In this document: positions 24,372-35,089 of the stretch, piece after piece
How positions within the stretch are numbered: position 1 is the first letter of the stretch
Layout of the letters: each line of letters begins with the position of its first letter
Assembly (NCBI GenBank): GCA_029204225.1
Contig: CM055109.1
Span: 1,066,673 to 1,130,672, forward strand
Direction: 5' to 3'
Length of the DNA: 64,000 bases
Source: Diphasiastrum complanatum
Lineage: Eukaryota > Streptophyta > Lycopodiopsida > Lycopodiales > Lycopodiaceae
The notes under the pieces: model-generated
What the model saw: only the letters and a program-made list of their open reading frames with translations
Databases searched by the model: none
What the model was told of the DNA's origin: nothing
Program-made: the position numbers and the translations under genes

Positions 24372-24383
24372 TGGTATCAGAGC
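24372..24383 (+). promoter_or_regulatory. Primer-binding site, initiator-Met tRNA (copia)
   Basis: TGGTATCAGAGC is the complement of the 3' end of plant initiator tRNA-Met, the usual copia primer. It lies immediately after the LTR end and 245 bp before the gag ATG at 24629. Confidence 0.9.
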
Positions 24384-24628
24384 TTCTATCATAGTATTAG
24401 TGCTAGATCACTATTTTCTTTATCTGAACCGCCACAATATCAGATCTGTGATCTCTATCAAGGCATAATACTATTTCAATATTAGAGCAAAAGTTCTAAT
24501 ACTTGATATCTTTTGCGATATCAAATTGATATCATACTCTTTAATTCCTTTCAACCTTTCAGTATCAGAGAATTGATTTTTTTACTACATCTTAGTGTCA
24601 TCGAGACAATCGACAGACTAAGTTCCAA

Positions 24629-25112
24629 ATGGATTCTCAAAGTAAAGCTTGTCTTATTGCAGACAAGCTGAATGGATCCAATTATCATTTGTAAAAATTT
24701 AAGATGAAGACCTTACTAATTGCCAGTGAGTTATGGGATGTTGTTACAGACAGAAGTAAAATCTGAAGACGACGACTCAAAGTGGAAATCAAAGGATGGT
24801 AAAGCTTTTGCACTTATTATCCTCAATATATCCGATACACAGATTGGACACACAGCTAAAGCTAAAACTTCAAAAGACGTTTGGGACATCTTGAACTCAC
24901 TATATGACGTGAGGGACGTAGCTACTAAGTTACATCTACGAAGGAGATTTTTCACATTCAAGATGTCTACTGGTGATTCTCTTCAGAATCACATCAACCA
25001 GTTTAAGAATCTCTTGCAACAGATGGCCGTTGTCAGATCAGTCGTAGACGATCAAGATGCAATTATGACATTGCTTTCAAAGCTTGCCCTCTACATATGA
25101 GAACTGGGTGAA
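24629..25112 (+). pseudogene. Ty1/copia gag, N-terminal half
   Basis: ATG at 24629 (MDSQSKACLIADKLNGSNYH), then an in-frame TAA at 24692-24694 where copia gags have Trp (NYHL*KFKMK). A shift near 24760 leads into DSKWKSKDGKAFALI, TSKDVWDILNSLYDVRDV, LHLRRRFFTFKM and NHINQFKNLLQQM. A further shift near 25080 gives LPSTYENWV. The gag stops at about 25112 at a head-to-head junction with a minus-strand copia. Two other gags in this window (38.38 kb, 59.79 kb) carry a stop at the same codon. Confidence 0.85.
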
Positions 25113-26075
25113 AAAGTCCTTTTCACAAGACATGTGGGAGCTAGCCCCACTGTCAATCCACCAATTGTCTCTTGAATTGCTATTGCTTGTTGGTGAGGAT
25201 GTAGATGCCATCAAGAATACATCTAATTCATCCTCCTCCTCCTCCTTTGCAAGGTTTCCTTGTTTGTCCTCCTCCACTTGTGCTCTTAGCCTCTTGTAGC
25301 ATTTAGATGCATAATGCCCCTTCTTTCCACAAAAGAAGCACATTTGCTTTGACTTGTCCTTTGAGCTTGATGCATCATCCTCTTCTTTGGCCTCCTTTGG
25401 ATGCTTCTTCTTCCCATTGGTCTTCTTTTTGCCCTTGAATGAGAAATTGGATTTCTCATCACCATCCTGCAATGACAAGGAACTCATCCTAGATTTTGCA
25501 TGGAGCATCCTACACTCTTCAGCCACTAATACACTATGAAGTTTTTCTATAGTTGGCAAAGTGTCTTGGATGGCAAAACTTTGGACCAAATTTGCAAAGT
25601 CATCTCCTAGACCATTAAGGACAATTTGTACAAGCTCTTCATCATGAATCTTCTCTCCAATGGAAGCCAACTCCCTATTTAGAGACTTGATTCTGAGTAC
25701 ATAATCCTGTGCACTCTCCTCACTTCTCCTCATGCTTTGCAAAATTTGATTTCTAAGCATAAGAACTCTAGAAGTGTTGCTAGACTCATAGATTGATTTT
25801 AAAGACTCCCAAGCCTCTTTAGCATTAGTACAAGCTGATACTTCTCTCAACAAATCATTGCTCACATTCATCTTCACACAATGAAGTGCAAGCCTAGATC
25901 TCTTCTTGTATCTAGCTAACTCCTGTGCACCTAGAGGTTCATCTTCATCTTCAATCAAGAACTCATAAAGGTCTTGGAGCACCAAGAGTGACTCCATTCT
26001 AACCTTCCAAATAGCATAATTTGTAGAATTCAACCTCTCACTAGCTTCTAGAAGGTATGCTCCAGCAGATCCCAT
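25112..26075 (-). pseudogene. Ty1/copia gag plus protease start, long open frame
   Basis: Start ATG at 26073-26075 (MGSAGAYLLEASERLN). The open frame runs to the junction. Visible parts are WKVRMESLLVLQDLYEFL, a UBN2 gag domain (EAWESLKSIYE, LRRE-type middle, ELVQIVLNGLGDDFANLV), a Lys/Ser-rich stretch, a complete zinc knuckle CFFCGKKGHYASKC, an acidic segment and the protease start WWIDSGASSHMS, with DSG intact. It is the best-preserved gag here (about 320 codons without a stop), but protease, integrase and RT are missing beyond 25112. The 5' leader, PBS and LTR follow at 26076-27580. Confidence 0.9.
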
Positions 26076-26102
26076 CTTACTAGTGACTTTTACAAACAAG
26101 AA

Positions 26103-26450
26103 ATAGATTTGATTGACTTGAAACTCACAAAGGTCTCACACTTGTAGTGTTTCACTCAAATTTGGTTTCTAATCCAACAAATGGACTTATAATCACAGTT
26201 CTATCATTCCCTCACAAAGCTGGAATGAAGATAAGATGAAGTGAAAACTACTTTCAAACAAATCTTGCCAAGAAATGGATTTGATTGTCTCTAGAAACTC
26301 ACTAAGGTCTCTCTCTTGTAGTTTTTCACTCAAATTAGATTTCTAATCCAACAAATGGACTTATAATCTCAGTTCTAGCACTCCCTCACAAAGTTGGAAT
26401 GAAGATAAGATGATGTGAAATCTACTTACAATCAAATCTTGCCAATTTTG
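26103..26450. repeat. Tandem duplication of about 175 bp in the copia leader
   Basis: Two copies start near 26103 and 26277 and share TCCAACAAATGGACTTATAA, CAGTTCTA and GGAATGAAGATAAGATGA. They lie between gag and PBS of the minus-strand copia, in untranslated leader. Confidence 0.88.
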
Positions 26451-26866
26451 GCTATTTTTGGACAAAAAAATGGCTTAATCTCTTTCTTCCTTCTTGGTGT
26501 ACTTTCAAGACCTGTTTTTAACCTTAATAGGACTTGAACTCAGCCTAGATTAATCAGATTCCATGAAACAAATTCAAATCTAATCAATGGCAAATGATCT
26601 TGGTAGATTATCCTAGGATCTCCACCAAAAATTACACCAACAGCTCACAAATTGAATTTTTTTGGATCAAATGAATACCATGCATTAAATGCAGGTTCAG
26701 AGGTGCCCACACATGTGGACAGTACGGATTTGGACCCCTACCAAGTTTGGGATCAAATCTCCTCACCAAAATCAAGATTCTAACTTGCCCTCTCAATACT
26801 AGCTTTTAGCACCAAAACTTGCTAAAAATGGATTTGCATTAGATCAATGGCTTATGCTCTTGTACT

Positions 26867-26880
26867 TGGCTCTGATACCA
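26867..26880 (-). promoter_or_regulatory. Primer-binding site, initiator-Met tRNA (copia)
   Basis: On the minus strand TGGTATCAGAGCCA follows directly after the LTR end. It fits tRNA-iMet. It is about 790 bp upstream of the gag ATG at 26075. Confidence 0.92.
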
Positions 26881-27580
26881 TGTGAAAGTACTGTATTTTA
26901 GGACCATAAATGGATCTACAAAAGATCCACAAGAGTGATTGGATGCTTGCTTAACAATCTATCAAAAAACTAGACACAAAAAGTTGATCTAGGTTGGCAA
27001 TTTGACAAACAACAAGCACTAACAATCAAAAGCATTGATAAACATTGAAATCCGAGCCCACACGTGTGTAATACAGGCTGTAGTACAGCCTTCAACCTGA
27101 GAAACAAGTAGAAATTGATTTGGTCTCATTTGGATCACAAAAACTCAATGTACATAGTGAACTAGCTTGAGATTGCCAATGAGCTCCAAAATTTTTTTTT
27201 CTTCTCACTATGGAGAGAGGGAATACATAGCAAATTCGACTTCCTTCTTGAAGTTAGGTGGATTTCCAGCATGTAATAAGGAAGTTAACTCACTCTCCTT
27301 GACCTAAAATGAAACCCTAGTCTATTTCCTAGAGTTATGCTTGGTAGGTAGCTAGTTGGTCAAATTTTCACCTTAAACTTAGGTGTAGGTCCTATAAAGT
27401 AGGGATGACCACCAAATAGACATGACCAACTCTCTTGACTTGACCTAACCTACATTAGGATGGGTTTCCCATGTAGCATCATGGCCTCACATGTGTGGGA
27501 CCCACTTGTGTACACAATTTACACTATTCTACATGGTTTTTGATCAAGCTAGATTTGCCAATTTTTGGCAATTCTTCACA
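26881..27580 (-). mobile_element. Copia 5' LTR, 700 bp
   Basis: On the plus strand it starts TGTGAA and ends TTCACA, giving TG...CA ends with a 6-bp terminal inverted repeat. The PBS adjoins 26881. Short blocks (GGACCA, AGATCCACAAG, GTGATTGG) are shared with the LTR at 33961-34784, so the two elements are related subfamilies. It contains CACATGTG and CACACGTGTG words. Confidence 0.8.
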
Positions 27581-28490
27581 TAAGGCACCTTCGGCTTTTT
27601 CGCAAAATGTTCGCGAAGAGAGAGAAAATTCCCAAAGGTCATCTACTTCAAGACTTAAACTGTTTTAGGGCACCTTCAACTTTTTCGCAAAAAACTCGAA
27701 GAGAGAGAAAAAACGAAGGTCATCTATTTTGAACAAAGGACGTTCCCAGCCACTTCCCGAAGTTTGCGAAGTGAGAGAAAACCACTTCATGTAGAATGCG
27801 AAGTGAGAGAATTTTCGACATCCTTGTCCGCGTCAACATTATGAATTCGTTGATAGTATACACTATGTACAGTTGCCACAAAAGCCATATACTTCCAAGT
27901 ACAGTGGCTTACCTAATTAGGTGACAAACATTTAATGTAGTTAATACATGGATGCAATCTATAAATAGATCATCCTAGCACATATTACTTGACGCTCCGT
28001 CCATGCGACGAATGATTTTGAGCCTCCCAGTTATGCCGTCATTTTGGTTGTAATTGCTATTTTATTGTGCTTCAGTGTAATATAATAGCAGCAAGTTTTT
28101 CTATCTGTGTATAACGTAGATGAATGCTTGTTGTGATTGACTGCACTTTATCATTGTTTGATCACACTTTTTTACTCGCTCTGATCTTATTTCAGAACCA
28201 AATTTCACATTGAATCCATTTTTTAGTAATACCACACACAAACCATTTCTAATCTCTTTGGTGGACTGTACTCTTGTTTTTGTGAGTATGAATTGATTTT
28301 TAAGATCCTGTTGGGCAATTAGAACACTTAAAGATGTGATTATAATTAGGATAAGCTTTCTATTAGACTGTTTTTGCATCTAGCAGCTGATTGTAATGGG
28401 AGAGCTGTTCTGCAATATTCCTGCTCTCTTCTCCGTTCGTGTTCTTCTATCTCCCTTGCCCCATCAGTGTGGCTCCGGAATTCAGAAATC
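27581..28490. other. Intergenic; GCGAA/TTCGC repeats at 27584-27830
   Basis: 27584-27664 and 27669-27735 are direct repeats (GGCACCTTC, TTTTTCGCAAAA, GAAGAGAGAGAAAA, GGTCATCTA). A third, looser copy to 27830 has TTTGCGAAGTGAGAGAAAA and ATGCGAAGTGAGAGAA. Each contains TTCGC and GCGAA words in opposite orientation, possibly an old LTR regulatory region. 27850-28490 shows no gene. Confidence 0.55.
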
Positions 28491-28587
28491 AGGAGCTGTG
28501 GTTGGATGCTTCTTGATGGCTAGTCATGAATGCATCATAATCCGCTTCTTGATTAAGTTGTGGTGCTTCTGCAGCTGCATTGGCCAT
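28491..28587 (-). pseudogene. Possible start of a copia gag
   Basis: On the minus strand ATG at 28587 opens MANAAAEAPQLNQEADYDAF, about 55 bp inside a PBS. It stops after about 32 codons. Position after a PBS suggests a gag start, but no gag domain follows. Confidence 0.3.
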
Positions 28588-28642
28588 ATGATTAGATTGT
28601 CATTACTATGTCTTGATATAAAACCGCTTAAAAAATCAGATC

Positions 28643-28655
28643 GGCTCTGATACCA
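28643..28655 (-). promoter_or_regulatory. Primer-binding site, initiator-Met tRNA (copia)
   Basis: Minus-strand TGGTATCAGAGCC lies directly downstream of an LTR end reading TCTCCGACA. It identifies a third minus-strand copia 5' end in this window. Confidence 0.85.
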
Positions 28656-29480
28656 TGTCGGAGAATCGGAGGATCGAGCATGAAGGATTGTCGAACAATC
28701 GGATCGAGATGATCCTACTATGATTGCGCGAAGTCAGTGTTTGATGAATCCCTCGGTGTGTGCACTACTATTAACAATAAGTGAACACAAGATTAAGTTA
28801 GAGCTTAAATACATGGTTGTTTGTGGAAGTAGAAGAGTAGACAATCAGACAAAATAGTAAGAATGTCAAACAGGAAGACGTAGTAGCTTAAACATACAAT
28901 ACTGACGATGACTCTGAACACAATAAAGACAATGTTTGATTCAAATTAGTGTATTTAAATACACGTCAGTTTGATGCTATGAGCACAAGACAATAGCAGG
29001 CGAAATCATGTGCTCATGATGCTAACTCCACTCTGTAGAAGCTATGAGTATATTACTGACATAGTCTGAAGAAAAAATCGATGCATGAAATCATCTATAG
29101 TGTCTGTCTCGTTGAATGCTCTTACATTGAAATTGATTACAATGATCAACTATATACAATTTACATTTGTGTAGATGAGTGTACAAAGAGAAGGCGTAGA
29201 GCTATTGTGCCGTCTGTGGGAGATCGTGGCAACTACTGTTATTGTCAAATTAGTTGCACAGTACAAGAAGTGAGCATGAGGAGGCTTCAACTATTCGGAT
29301 GTTGAGCAAGTTGCCGATGTGGCCAATCAAGTTGGGCTAGTTGATAAGTCGATATGTCAGACACGTCAGGTAAGAGTCGATATGTTAGACAAGTCGACAA
29401 TTCGGACTTCTCGATATGTCATCCAAGTCGGGCTTCCCCGATAAGTCGACTTATCCTGATAAGTCAGGTGCCACTCTCTT
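28656..29480 (-). mobile_element. Copia 5' LTR (outer end uncertain)
   Basis: The inner end (plus strand TGTCGGAGAATCGG) is fixed by the PBS. The outer end was not located. 29480 is a guess after a block of short repeats at 29330-29475 built on GATAAGTCGA and ATGTCAGACAAGTCG words. The body of the element beyond the PBS is missing or unrecognisable. Confidence 0.5.
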
Positions 29481-30087
29481 GCTTGTCTTCAGCTATAGAT
29501 GATTGTGTGACAATGCATGTAATGTTGCAGTAATGAATGGAACTAGATTATTATGGGATTTAGGAGAGTAGAGGAGATAAATCCAACATGAAAATGATGG
29601 TGGAAGAAGGGATTGATGAAACACCATATTGCTTTTTGGCAAACAATCTACATGAAATGCATAGAGAGTATCATTACAATATCTTCTAATATATGCTTCC
29701 TCGACATCATCCAATTCCCTTGGATTCATATTCTTGCCTTGCATTTGGTTCTTTTGGCTTTAAAATTATTTCATGTCATTGAGTGACAACTCTACTATTC
29801 AATTCAAAGGCTTTTAAAATAACCATCAATTTGGCATTTGGAATATTAAGATCCCATGGAAAAATTATAAACATGGTCAAAGTACAAGAGGACCAATTTG
29901 GGACTTGTTGTCACCTCAAGGACACCATGAAGCCCTTTGCTAACATTTGCAACTCCCTCTACTATCTACCACAACACAATAGGACTAGGATATTGCATAA
30001 ATTCACACGGACGTCTACGACTCCTTTGCTTCTGATCAGATGATGGCTGTCTTTGATGCCTGAGGAACTCGAGATGTCATACTTTTC
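29481..30087. other. Intergenic, no gene seen
   Basis: AT-rich sequence between two copia LTRs. Open frames at 29493-29744 and 29783-30043 have no family features. Confidence 0.45.
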
Positions 30088-30636
30088 ATGCACCAAAACC
30101 AAGATTTAGCTTCCATGTTCATTATGGCCAAATGAGACACTATATATACAAGAAGGAGAGCTCGAGCTGCTGCTGAGTCACTGATATGGCACGTGTGAGA
30201 GTGCCTAGTCACCTAAGGATCCATCAATCACATCAAACTTGGCACATGGTCCATGACTTCCATGATTTAAGGCACCTCCTTGATTTTGGATGATTTCCTA
30301 CATTATAGGAACCTGAATAAAAATCTTCTACAAGTCTAAACTCGACCTCTGCTGATCTTTCCACATGTGTGAGTAGACCTCTACAAGTGGGAGATCAATC
30401 ATAATCTCAATATGTTGCACATTCTACCAATATAAAGGTGCCAAGTGGCATATAGCTAAAAAACTAGATTTTGGCCTTTTTAGCCAATAGATTTCTAATC
30501 AAGTGATATGTACATACTAGATGACTAATCTAAATGATAGATGCATTTAATTCACACGTGGGAACACTCTCCACACATGTAAACATGATATGTACATGAA
30601 TTTGCCTAGATCAAGCATGATTTTGACAATTTCACA
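30088..30636 (-). mobile_element. Copia 3' LTR, truncated
   Basis: Collinear over about 550 bp with 34255-34784, with scattered substitutions and small indels. The inner end (minus strand TGTGAAATTG) abuts the polypurine tract. The outer about 290 bp present in the other LTR are missing, so the element was cut at 30088. A TATATATA box (about 30140-30147) lies in it and is changed to TATATG in the other LTR. Confidence 0.88.
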
Positions 30637-30650
30637 CTCCTCAAAATCTA
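30637..30650 (-). promoter_or_regulatory. Polypurine tract of the copia element
   Basis: Minus-strand ATTTTGAGGAG immediately precedes the 3' LTR start TGTGAAA, the expected plus-strand priming site. Confidence 0.6.
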
Positions 30651-33553
30651 GCTTGGTAAATCTAGCATACATCTATCTACAACTCCAAGTGCTAATCTTA
30701 ACTTCACAAATGGATCCTTTGACAATGGTTTAGTAAGTATATCAGCAACACAATCTAAAGATGAAACATGGATGAGCTTGATCTCCTTTGCTTGTACCTT
30801 CTCTCTCACAAAGTGATGTGAAATCTCAATGTGCTTGGTTCAAGCATGGAAGATTGGATTGTTGGAAAGTTGTTGGGCTGCTTGATTGTCACAATAAATG
30901 CATGGAATGTCTTCAGCCTTGATTACATGAAGCTCCTCCAAAAGTCTTCTTAGCCATAGGATCTCCTTTGTTGTTGTTTTCATAGCTTTATACTCGGATT
31001 TGGTTGATGAAAGAGAGATGGTATCTTGCTTTTTGGAAAGCCAAGATATGACTCCTCCACATAGAAATGTAGCAAAGGCACTTGTGGATCTTCTATCTAC
31101 TTTGTCACCTGCAAAATCTGAGTCCGAGTATGCTCTCAAACAAAGATTAGTCCCTTGATACAATATGCCAAAGTTTCTAGGAGTCGAGATGTACCTTTAC
31201 ACTCTTTTGGCACTCTTCCAATGACATATTAGTGGACTTTGCATGTATTGACTCAATTTGCCAACACAAAAGCTAAGATCTGGTCTAGTGATGGTGAAAT
31301 AGATTAAAGAACCAATAAGTTTTCTATAGGTAGTGATGTCCTCAAAGGATGCTTCATCACTTTCCTTAGAAACTTTTACATTTAGTTCCATGGGAGTTTC
31401 AACTCCTTTACAATCTTTCATGCCAAACTTTTCTAAGATGGATCTAGCATATTTAGATTGACATATGAAAGTAAAATCGTCACATCTAGTGACTTCTATT
31501 CCAAGTATGACCTTTAGAAGTCCTAGATCTACCATCTTAAACTCACTAGACAATTTTTACATTTCTAATGCCATCAAGATCATTTTATGTGAGAATTATA
31601 TCATCAACATATAAAACCAAAATGATGATCTTTCCATCATTACATTTGTAGTACAATGATGGTTCATAAGAACTTACAACAAATCCAATGGAAATAAGAT
31701 AAGAATGCGACCTAGAGTACCAAGCTCTAGGTGCTTGCTTGAGTCCATAAAGACTCTTCTTCAAAAAGCACACTTTGTCTTCTTCTCCATCTTTGATGTA
31801 GCCCTCGAGTTGGCACATGTAAATTTTCTCCTCCAAGAAAGCATTTGTCACATCAAGTTGAAAGAGATCCCACTTGAAAGAAGTAGCAAGACATATGATC
31901 AATCTAATGGTTACAAGCTTTGCAACAAGAGCAAAGGTTTCATCATAATCTATGACTTTGACTTGCAAAAATCCTTTTGCTACAAGTCTAGCTTTATACT
32001 TATTAATGGAACCATCTTGATTATACTTTCAATCTATATATCCATTTACAAGTAAGAGGCTTCTTTCCATAAGGTAGATCAACAAGATCTCAAGTTTGAT
32101 TTCCCAATAAAGCATCAAACTCTTCTTGCATAGCATTCTTCCAACTTTGAGACTTAATTGCTTCTTCAAAACATGTTGGCTCTTCAAGCATAGTAGTCAA
32201 GAAAGAATTAGAGGTGTGTAGTTGAGAATCTTCCCTTTGCTTCCCTTTGTCACTATAAGTGAGCCTTGATGGCTCGACCCTCACTCTTATTGATCTTCTT
32301 GGCTCTGGATCTTGAGCAAGATCCTCTTGGTATTCAACTCCTTGAAGCTCCTCCTTGCCCATAGCATGATCATTGATAGGATGAGAGTTGTTGGAAAGAA
32401 CCTTGTCTTTGCCATTGAGAGATTCATCAAAAAGTACATCTCTACTTACAACAAATTTCTTGGTAGTAGGATCAAAAATCCTATAAGCTTTACTGCTTTC
32501 ACTATAACCAACAAAGATGCTAGCATCTTCCTTCTTCCTTACTTCTAAAGGAATGTGTACATAACAAGTACATCCAAAAAATTTCAAATCATTGTACATT
32601 AGGTTGTAATATAACAGATAACGCTAGTGCTTCTAATTGCAAGAAAAAGGTCAAATGCTTGGAGATTGAGAGCTTGGAGCAATGCATATTAAAGGGCTCT
32701 TGGGCTTGTTCTGCCCACATGCATCAATGTTGACTTCAAAATTTTGAGATGAGTGATGAATGTGAATGTGACGAGCTCGTCACAAGCAATGATATTTGAA
32801 GATGTGGAAAAAATGTGTTCTATTAGTTTGTGCTAGTACATTCAAAAGCCCACCTTGGAATTTGAACTACTCATAGCTTTTTTATATACCTAGACCCTCG
32901 TTCCTTCATGTGATAAGTACATGTGAGCAACACCACCTTGGCATCCACCAATTTTGGATGCCCATGGTGGATGTTCATTGTGCACGAGGCCATGCTAAGA
33001 TCAAGTTGGGTCTACATGCATTGCATCAGATCCCAATCAGTACCACAAAACAAAAGGTGTAGTTTTTATGTCGGTCACATGTGTGGGTGCTTTCGAACGT
33101 GAAAATGACCAACTAAATGAGATATTCTAAGAAAATTACACACAAAAAAGAAAGAGCACACTTTGTAGTTAGGATGGCCTAAACTCTTGTGCCATAGCTC
33201 CACTTGAGAGAGCTCCTCCCTTGCCATGTTTACACTTCCAACCATCACATTAGCATCCAACTTAAATAACCTTTCTTGCTTAAAACCATTAGCAGTACAT
33301 TTTTCATTCTTCAAGATGGAACATGCTCCATGCTCCATGCTTGAAATGTACATCTAATCCACCATCCATAAGTTGACCAACACTTAACAAGTTCTTTGTA
33401 ATAGAAAGTACATAAAGAACATTGTCTAGATCTACTTTCTTAGATGATCCAAGACATAATCAATCTCACATTCTTGATCACTTGCAGTGAAGATAAACTT
33501 CTTAGAGTTATTGTAAGAAACTAATGTAGAAAAGTAGTCTTTTTGGTGAGTCA
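30651..33553 (-). pseudogene. Ty1/copia protease-integrase-RT-RNase H, decayed, integrase core replaced
   Basis: Read from high to low coordinates. Protease WWIDSGASSHMT is at about 33590-33555. GAG-pre-integrase ELWHKSLGHPNYK is at about 33180. Then about 540 bp (32600-33140) are unrelated and the DDE integrase core is absent. Homology resumes at 32599 with the integrase C-terminus (KFFGCTCYVHIP, FVGYSESSKAYRIFDP). The RT follows: QLDVTNAFLEEKIYM, SLYGLKQAPRAWY and LYVDDIILT with YVDD intact (31968-31585), then TTYRKLIGSLIYFTITRPDL (31553-31197). RNase H is at 31163-30840 (SDSDFAGD, STKSEYKAM, YCDNQAAQQLSNN), with its tail to about 30655. Several stops separate the blocks. It has both LTRs but cannot integrate by itself. 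Confidence 0.9.
32600..33140. other. Unrelated sequence occupying the integrase core position
   Basis: Lies between GAG-pre-integrase and integrase C-terminus of the copia element. Neither strand shows integrase, LTR or transposon motifs. It contains GACGAGCTCGTC, a 12-bp palindrome (about 32771-32782), and CACATGTG words. Either an insertion plus deletion, or a captured segment. Confidence 0.6.
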
Positions 33554-33960
33554 TGTGGGAGCTAGCCCCACTATCAATCCACCATGAATAGATGTTTGTG
33601 TTAAGGAAGCCATCAAAGACAAGTTGCATTCATCCTCCTCCTCAAGCACAAGGTTGTCATGGTTGTCCTTCTCTTGGGCATTCTTCTTCTTGTAACACTC
33701 GGATGCAAAGTGTCCATTCTTGCCACAGAAAAAACATTTTAGCTTCTTCTTGTCCTTCTTGCTCTTGCCTTTTGAACTTGAAGCTCCATCCTTGCTCTTG
33801 GCCTCCACATCTTGGGTCTTCTTGGATGGAAACTTCTTCTTCTTGCCTTTCAAAAAAAAGTTAGCTTTCTCATCGCCATCAATCAAAGATAAGGAACCAA
33901 TCCTATTCTTGATATGAAGCATCCTACTATCCTCAGTACTTGTACTTGGCTCTGATACCA
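33554..33960 (-). pseudogene. Copia gag C-terminus fused to the PBS leader
   Basis: An open frame begins in the LTR (minus strand MLYFDMVSEPSTSTED) and runs straight into gag at RMLHIKNRIGSLSLIDGDEK. A Lys/Ser-rich stretch, a complete zinc knuckle CFFCGKNGHFASEC and an acidic segment follow. In the related gag at 26075, RMLHAKSRMSSL lies about 200 residues from the start. So the leader after the PBS plus the first about 200 gag codons are deleted, leaving a chimeric LTR-gag frame. The tRNA-iMet PBS is at 33947-33960. Confidence 0.85.
33947..33960 (-). promoter_or_regulatory. Primer-binding site, initiator-Met tRNA (copia)
   Basis: Minus-strand TGGTATCAGAGCCA adjoins the LTR end TTTGACA at 33961. 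Only about 10 bases separate it from gag-derived sequence because the leader is deleted. Confidence 0.9.
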
Positions 33961-34784
33961 TGTCAAAGTACAACAAAAAGGACCAAGAATGGATCTAAAT
34001 CAGATCCACAAGTGTGATTGGGTGTCAGATTAGATCAACCTATCAATCTACACAAGATTAGATAGCATTTAGATCAGATCTACATCAAGAAATCTAACAA
34101 GAACAATCATTATTGATCAAAACTTGTACTTGCTGGTTTCACACATGTGAAAACCTGTCAGAGTACGGACAAGAAGCTGAGAATAAAGTATAATAAGCTT
34201 AGAACCCAATCAATGCATAGAATTACAAGACAAATGGAGAGATTACTCAAAAAATGCACCAAAACCAAGATTTAGCTTCCATGTTCATTATGGCCAAATA
34301 AGGCACTATATGTACAAGAAGGAGAGCTCGAGCTGCTGCTGAGTCACTGATGAGAGTGCCTAGTTACCTAAGGATCCATCAATCACATCAAACTTGGGCA
34401 CATGGTCCATGCCATTCCATGATTTAAGGCGCCTCCTTGATTTTGGGTGATTTCCTACATCATAGGAACCTAGACAAAAATCTTTTACAAGTCTAAACTT
34501 GACCTCTATTGATCTTTCCAGACGTGTAAGCAGACCTGTACAAGTGGGAGATCAATCCTAATCTCAATATGTTGCACATTCTACCAATAGAAAGGTGCCA
34601 AGTGGCATATAGCTAGAAAACTAGATTTTGGCCTTTTTAGCCAATAGAATTCTAATCAAATGATATGTACATACTAGATGGCTAATCTAAATGGTAGATG
34701 CATTTAATTCACATGTGGGAACACTCTCCACACATGTGTAAACATGATATGGCCTAGATCAAGCATGATTTTGACATTTTCACA
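33961..34784 (-). mobile_element. Copia 5' LTR, 824 bp
   Basis: Minus strand from TGTGAAAA (34784) to TTTGACA (33961), TG...CA ends, directly followed by the PBS. 34255-34784 aligns with the 3' LTR at 30088-30636. The visible differences between the two LTRs show that the insertion is not recent. Confidence 0.88.
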
Positions 34785-35089
34785 AGAAAATCCTTGAAGC
34801 CTTGGGTAGAAAGAGAAGGTACAAAGAGTTTTCAAGCCAAAACTTGATTGAAATGAAACTCTGGACCTCCAAGAGAAGGAAATAACTCTTACACAAACTT
34901 AACATTTGTAAGATATGAACAATTACTTGAGCAATAAGCCTTAAATATACCCTATAAAATACACTCTTTGCAAAATAGTAAACATTGTCAAATAACATAA
35001 ATAACCATCCATGATAAATAGCATGAGAAAAAAAAATGAGAGAATTCAATTTTGAAATAACTATTATTTTTTTTTTCAAAAATGCTCCG
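34785..35089. other. Short intergenic gap between copia LTR and hAT element
   Basis: No gene features. It ends in an A/T-rich run near 35060-35080 before the hAT 3' coding region. Confidence 0.4.
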
